A DNA stretch of 18,991 bases, taken from assembly GCA_047639575.1 (NCBI GenBank), contig JBLIOB010000052.1:1-18991 (forward strand), given 5' to 3'. Made by a program: the position numbers and the translations under genes. Origin of the DNA: JBLIOB01 sp047639575. Lineage in GTDB: Bacteria > Bacteroidota > Bacteroidia > Flavobacteriales_D > Parvicellaceae. Shown here in pieces: positions 15,651 to 18,991 of this stretch. Each line of letters starts with the position of its first letter. The first letter of the stretch is position 1. A model generated the notes under the pieces. That model ran no database searches. It was not told the origin of the DNA and saw nothing but the letters and a program-made list of their open reading frames with translations.

Positions 15651-16424
15651 CTACATTTTTTTAAGCTGAGTAAGAAATTCAGATAACTTACCTCGGCTAA
15701 CTGGCGCAGAACTTTCATCGTTCAAGATGACTCGATGCCCATCCGTATGGATATATTCTTTAACTGCGTTTAAATTTACAATATGGGATTTATGAGTCCT
15801 TATAAATTGATGCGGCAGAATGTCTTCATATACTTTTAATGTTCTAGTATCTAAATAGGACGAAGTGTTGTTAAAGTAAATATGCGTGCAATTCCCATTT
15901 GCTTCCAACCTGAGAATGTCTTTAACATCTACGAGTTTGATTCCTTTACTGTGATGGATCGCAATTCTTTCAGAGGTTTCTTTTTGTAAACTGCTTTTAA
16001 GGTTTTCTAACATCAAAGAATAGTCAAACTCTGATTTTGGAAGGGTTCTTCTCATTTCGAAATATCTGGTCACCTTCTTAACCGCATTTTGAAGGTCTTC
16101 AATATCAACCGGTTTTAAAACATAATGAATGGCGTTGGCATCAAATGCCTTAATCGCATAATCTGTAAAAGCGGTTACGAATACAACTAAGAAATCATTT
16201 GATTCAAGCTGATCAAGTAAATCAAAGCCTTCAACTCCCGAAGGCATTCTAATGTCAAGAAAAATTAAGTCCGGGCTGTGTTTTTTAATTGCCTCTGTCG
16301 CAGACTCCAAAGAATCAGCCTCTCCAATTACTTCAATTCCCTCACAATAGTCTGATAAAAGAATTTTTAAATTTTCTCTTGCCAGCAATTCATCATCTAC
16401 TACGAGTGTTCTAATCGTGCTCAT
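15651..16424 (-). CDS. Second LytTR-family response regulator
   Basis: I place the start at the ATG 16424 (257 residues, MSTIRTLVVDDE). An in-frame ATG at 16469 adds 15 residues that do not belong to a receiver domain. The receiver (1-120) has D10/D11, phosphoacceptor D57 in IFLDIRMP, and VLKP. The LytTR domain (about 150-257) has LRLEANGNCTHIYF, QFIRTHKSHIVN and APVSRGKLSEF. It is clearly a paralogue of the neighbouring regulator: the blocks CEG-V-G-A-S, PDL-FLDI-MP and RTHKSHI-N align without gaps. This suggests a tandem duplication. No second kinase is visible, so both may be served by the one propeller kinase or this one by a kinase elsewhere. The upstream region holds no clear promoter. 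Confidence 0.92.
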   Translation of the reverse strand: MSTIRTLVVDDELLARENLKILLSDYCEGIEVIGEADSLESATEAIKKHSPDLIFLDIRMPSGVEGFDLLDQLESNDFLVVFVTAFTDYAIKAFDANAIHYVLKPVDIEDLQNAVKKVTRYFEMRRTLPKSEFDYSLMLENLKSSLQKETSERIAIHHSKGIKLVDVKDILRLEANGNCTHIYFNNTSSYLDTRTLKVYEDILPHQFIRTHKSHIVNLNAVKEYIHTDGHRVILNDESSAPVSRGKLSEFLTQLKKM

Positions 16425-16584
16425 TCCCTTGGTTTGCAGCGGTAATTGTTGTGTGCTTATGGGAAACAATGTAAGAATTTTATTTCCGATACCACATGTT
16501 CTGTTTATTACCGATTATTCTTTTTTAGGACCATTTCTTAAGCCATCCCCTCCCATCCTACATTTCAGATAGGAATGTTTTAAA

Positions 16585-16786
16585 AGAAGAGGTAGTTTAG
16601 AAGCACACTAACAGTGAATAATTATGATTACACTAGACATTTTCGTAGTGTCTTGGTAGGCTGGTTACACAGTCTGGCAACACTTTAAATTTCATGCTCT
16701 GGTGTCTACTGGTCCAGTTAAAGTTTTAACAAATCAGCAAAGACACAATTTCTTCTGAAAAGATCGCTTTATAGCGATCTTTTTTC
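16585..16786 (+). ncRNA. Candidate small RNA ending in an intrinsic terminator
   Basis: There is no plausible protein gene here, yet the region ends in a perfect terminator. Upstream are potential stems: ACACTA (16630-16635) with TAGTGT (16646-16651); and an 11-bp composite stem in which CCAGTTAAAGT (16714-16724) pairs with ACTTTAA (16682-16688) plus CTGG (16699-16702). AGAAGA (16585-16590) could also close against TCTTCT (16751-16756). CTGG occurs four times. I see only a near-match to a promoter (TAGTTTAG, 16593-16600) and recognise no known RNA family. The 5' end is a guess. Confidence 0.35.
16758..16786 (+). terminator. Perfect intrinsic terminator, possibly bidirectional
   Basis: AAAAGATCGCT (16758-16768) pairs with AGCGATCTTTT (16773-16783) around the loop TTAT, with T running to 16785. 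The reverse strand also gives a hairpin followed by TTTT. No gene is in position upstream on the plus strand, which is what suggests an RNA gene or a leader. Confidence 0.8.
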
Positions 16787-17117
16787 ATTTAGAGATGTAA
16801 TTAATAGTTTGACCATTCAATCAATAGGATCACACATTTTTCCGATAAAACGTACCGTTAATGGACTTTGATTGCTGGACCTGTATAAATATGAATAATT
16901 GTTTCAAAATGCGTGTTTCTGGTTAACTTATGGAGGTTCGTTAAACAGCGTAAATGTCAGTAAATCAGCTTGTTGATATGTAAATTAACTTATCAGACCT
17001 ATGGGTTGACCTGTATAATCAAAGTCATAATTAAGTTGTAAAAATGAAAACCTGAGGCTAGATTTACCGTATCAGTAATGGAATAAATAATCCATTAGGA
17101 ACTTAACATTTAGGACC
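16787..17117. other. Intergenic region before the large surface protein
   Basis: About 330 bases without a supportable gene. It contains two copies of GACCTGTATAA (16878-16888 and 17008-17018), two copies of TTAACTTAT (16923-16931 and 16985-16993), and a single LytTR-like half-site ACCGTTAAT (16854-16862). I found no clear TAnnTTTG promoter on the plus strand, although the large gene downstream must have one here or upstream. Confidence 0.5.
17076..17097 (+). promoter_or_regulatory. Hairpin just before the start of the large surface protein
   Basis: TAATGGA (17076-17082) and TCCATTA (17091-17097) are a perfect 7-bp inverted repeat around an 8-nt loop, ending 20 nt before the ATG. It could be a leader hairpin or a protein binding site. 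No T-run follows, so it is not a terminator. Confidence 0.35.
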
Positions 17118-18991
17118 ATGAAGAACATATTAATCACTATTAAACTTGTAATTATTGTTTTAGCTGCTCAGTCCGTAGCCGCGAAAGAATATAAGCACGA
17201 AGGTAAAAAAGGTAATACAGCAATATCAAAGGCAGCCAACTGCGCTCCAGCTTCCTCTTTGCAGACGCTGCAGGTAAACAACGTAAAGGCATTAATAGAA
17301 ACTGGAGGTGTGTTATGGATGAATAGAGCTACAGGAGCCGCTGCTTATGAAGTTCCAAAAAACTCTGGTAAAACTGCTTTGTTTGCAGGTTCATTGTGGC
17401 TTGGAGGAATGGATGGCGGTGGAAATCTACGAGTTGCGGCAGTTCGTTTCAGGCAAGTTGGAGATGATTATTGGTCTGGACCTCTTGTGGAAGGAACCGC
17501 AACAATTAGTCCAGAAAGATGTGCTGAAATGGATAGGTTCTTTACTATTACTCGAAAAGAGGTTGAAGAATTTAAAGCCTACTGGGATGCAAAATGTGCT
17601 GGATTTCCGGAAAACTTAGGCGACTGGAGCGCTTATGAAATACCTCAATCAATATTAGAATGGCCAGCTCATGGAAACATTGGTGAAGGAGAGGCATGGA
17701 ACCTGGCGCCATACTATGATAACGAGGATGAATGTGCTGGGGGTGCAGGGAATAATTTTTATGATCCACAAAATGATGGAGACTATCCATATTATGACTT
17801 GGATAACGATCAATGTGATCCTGTATGTGGTAGTACAGATCGTAGAGCAGTGTTGTATGGCGATTATACAATCTGGTGGGTATTTAACGATGCCGGTAAT
17901 ATTCATACTGAATCAGGAGGTAAATCAATTGGAATGGAGATAAAAGCGCAAGCTTTCGGTTTTGCCACGAATGATGAAATTAATAACATGACGTTTTACA
18001 ATTATGAGCTTTCTAATAGAGGCACACAAACGTTAAGCAATACGTATTTCGGACAATGGGTAGATCCGGATTTAGGAGATTATTTAGATGATTACGTAGG
18101 GTGTGATGTGAGCCGTGGTCTTGGTTATTGCATTAATGGTGACGCTTTTGATGGTGGGCCATTTGGATACGGCTCTGCACCACCTGCTATTGGAGTTGAT
18201 TTTTTCCAAGGTCCATATCAAGATGCAGATTTTATTGATAACCCGTTTACAACAGATGTAGCGACAGCTTTGGCATCAGGGGGTATTCCTTATAAAGGAA
18301 TCGGTATTGGATATGGGGATGGTTGCGCTGATAATGAACGTTATGGGATGAGAAAGTTTCTGTACCACAACAATGATAATTCAGTTATCGGAGATCCTGA
18401 TATTTCAATTGACTATTACAATTTGATGAAAGGAATATGGAGGGATGGAACTAACTGTACATACGGAGGAACTGGACATGGTGGAACGATACAAGCCGAC
18501 TATATGTTCCCAGGAGATTCCGATCCGCTTAATTGGGGAACTAAAGGTGTTTCGACCCCAGGCAATTGGTCCGAATCAACTGCTGGAAATTTACCTGGCG
18601 ACAGAAGATTCGTTCAAGCTGCTGGCCCATTTACGTTGGAACCCGGTGCAGTGAATAATGTGACAGTAGGCGTGGTATATGCAAGATCGTTGTCCTCTGA
18701 CCCATTAGAAACATTAAAAGCATTGCAAAGAGCTGACGATAAGGCCCAGTCTCTTTTCGATAATTGCTTCAAATTAGTTGATGGACCTCCAGCTCCAGAG
18801 CTAGGGATTCAAGAAATAGATAGAGAGTTGTTATTTACAATTTACAACGCATCAGGAAAGAATGTCAATGAAGATTATTCTGAGTTGGATTCTAGAATCC
18901 CGGAAACGATCGATCTTGATACGAATGAAACAAATTCAGATCGTTATTATAGATTCCAAGGCTATCAAGTTTTTCAGCTAAAGAATGAAGC
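17118..18991 (+). CDS. Large exported surface protein, 3' end outside window
   Basis: An uninterrupted frame of 624 codons runs from the ATG at 17118 past the end of the window, so the C-terminus is missing. The signal peptide (MKNILITIKLVIIVLAAQSVAA, cleavage near 22) has no lipobox Cys. The following region, with NNVKALIETGG, LFAGSLWLGGMDGGGNLRVA and VRFRQVGDDYWSGPL, matches a Bacteroidota family of long T9SS-exported proteins I have seen but cannot name. Later parts are rich in Asp, Gly and paired Cys (for example DNDQCDPVCGSTDRR), with YELSNRGTQTL and YMFPGDSDPLNWG motifs of the same family. These proteins usually end in a T9SS sorting domain, which here would lie beyond 18991. The first T9SS-like gene in the window (969) is unrelated in its central part. 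Function is unknown, probably cell-surface or released. Confidence 0.85.
   Translation, partial: MKNILITIKLVIIVLAAQSVAAKEYKHEGKKGNTAISKAANCAPASSLQTLQVNNVKALIETGGVLWMNRATGAAAYEVPKNSGKTALFAGSLWLGGMDGGGNLRVAAVRFRQVGDDYWSGPLVEGTATISPERCAEMDRFFTITRKEVEEFKAYWDAKCAGFPENLGDWSAYEIPQSILEWPAHGNIGEGEAWNLAPYYDNEDECAGGAGNNFYDPQNDGDYPYYDLDNDQCDPVCGSTDRRAVLYGDYTIWWVFNDAGNIHTESGGKSIGMEIKAQAFGFATNDEINNMTFYNYELSNRGTQTLSNTYFGQWVDPDLGDYLDDYVGCDVSRGLGYCINGDAFDGGPFGYGSAPPAIGVDFFQGPYQDADFIDNPFTTDVATALASGGIPYKGIGIGYGDGCADNERYGMRKFLYHNNDNSVIGDPDISIDYYNLMKGIWRDGTNCTYGGTGHGGTIQADYMFPGDSDPLNWGTKGVSTPGNWSESTAGNLPGDRRFVQAAGPFTLEPGAVNNVTVGVVYARSLSSDPLETLKALQRADDKAQSLFDNCFKLVDGPPAPELGIQEIDRELLFTIYNASGKNVNEDYSELDSRIPETIDLDTNETNSDRYYRFQGYQVFQLKNE

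Noticed and set aside
16585..16786. tRNA, tmRNA or 6S RNA
   Set aside because: No cloverleaf or CCA end, no tag peptide frame, and no recognisable 6S long-hairpin layout; only a generic small-RNA candidate is justified.
17347..18654. Short frames on both strands within the large surface-protein gene
   Set aside because: The frame from 17118 is open for the whole stretch and has clear family motifs and a signal peptide; the others have low-quality composition.

Overview
The window looks like a chromosomal segment of a Bacteroidota bacterium, most likely a member of the Flavobacteriales. The clues are: two secreted proteins of the type IX secretion (T9SS) world, low GC, no clear Shine-Dalgarno sites, a promoter grammar of TTG-N19/20-TAnnTTTG, a DUF2480 protein, and a propeller-type LytS-like kinase. 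The order assignment is inference; no rRNA or marker tree is available here.

Layout. Bases 60-851 (minus) hold an orphan lipoprotein. Bases 969-1718 (plus) hold a small T9SS cargo protein that ends at a strong terminator. Bases 1790-8109 (minus) are one eight-gene iron-sulfur assembly operon, read sufA-sufB-sufC-sufD-sufS-sufE-DUF59-DUF2480. It starts at a well-formed promoter (8180-8210), followed at once by a 27-bp near-perfect palindrome (8140-8166) that could be an iron or Fe-S operator. thiL (8458-9507) is divergent from it and has its own TAnnTTTG element. A conserved 519-residue helical-repeat protein of unknown role (9510-11069, minus) faces thiL tail to tail with a 2-nt gap. An Asp-rich repeat lipoprotein (11293-11670, minus) has its own promoter and terminator.

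Signalling block. Bases 11755-16424 (minus) hold two paralogous LytTR response regulators and a 988-residue membrane kinase with a periplasmic propeller. The kinase start codon overlaps the stop of the nearer regulator. A 21-bp-period direct repeat resembling a LytTR binding site lies between the two regulators (15604-15633), which suggests auto- or cross-regulation.

Right end. Bases 16425-17117 carry no convincing protein gene. They contain a perfect intrinsic terminator (16758-16786) preceded by about 170 bases with stable potential stems, a candidate small RNA or leader. A large exported surface protein starts at 17118 and runs off the window.

Most of the window is ordinary core metabolism. 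The items most worth checking are the suf palindrome, the possible small RNA, the putative LytTR site, and the repeat lipoprotein. I found no mobile element, CRISPR array, tRNA or rRNA.
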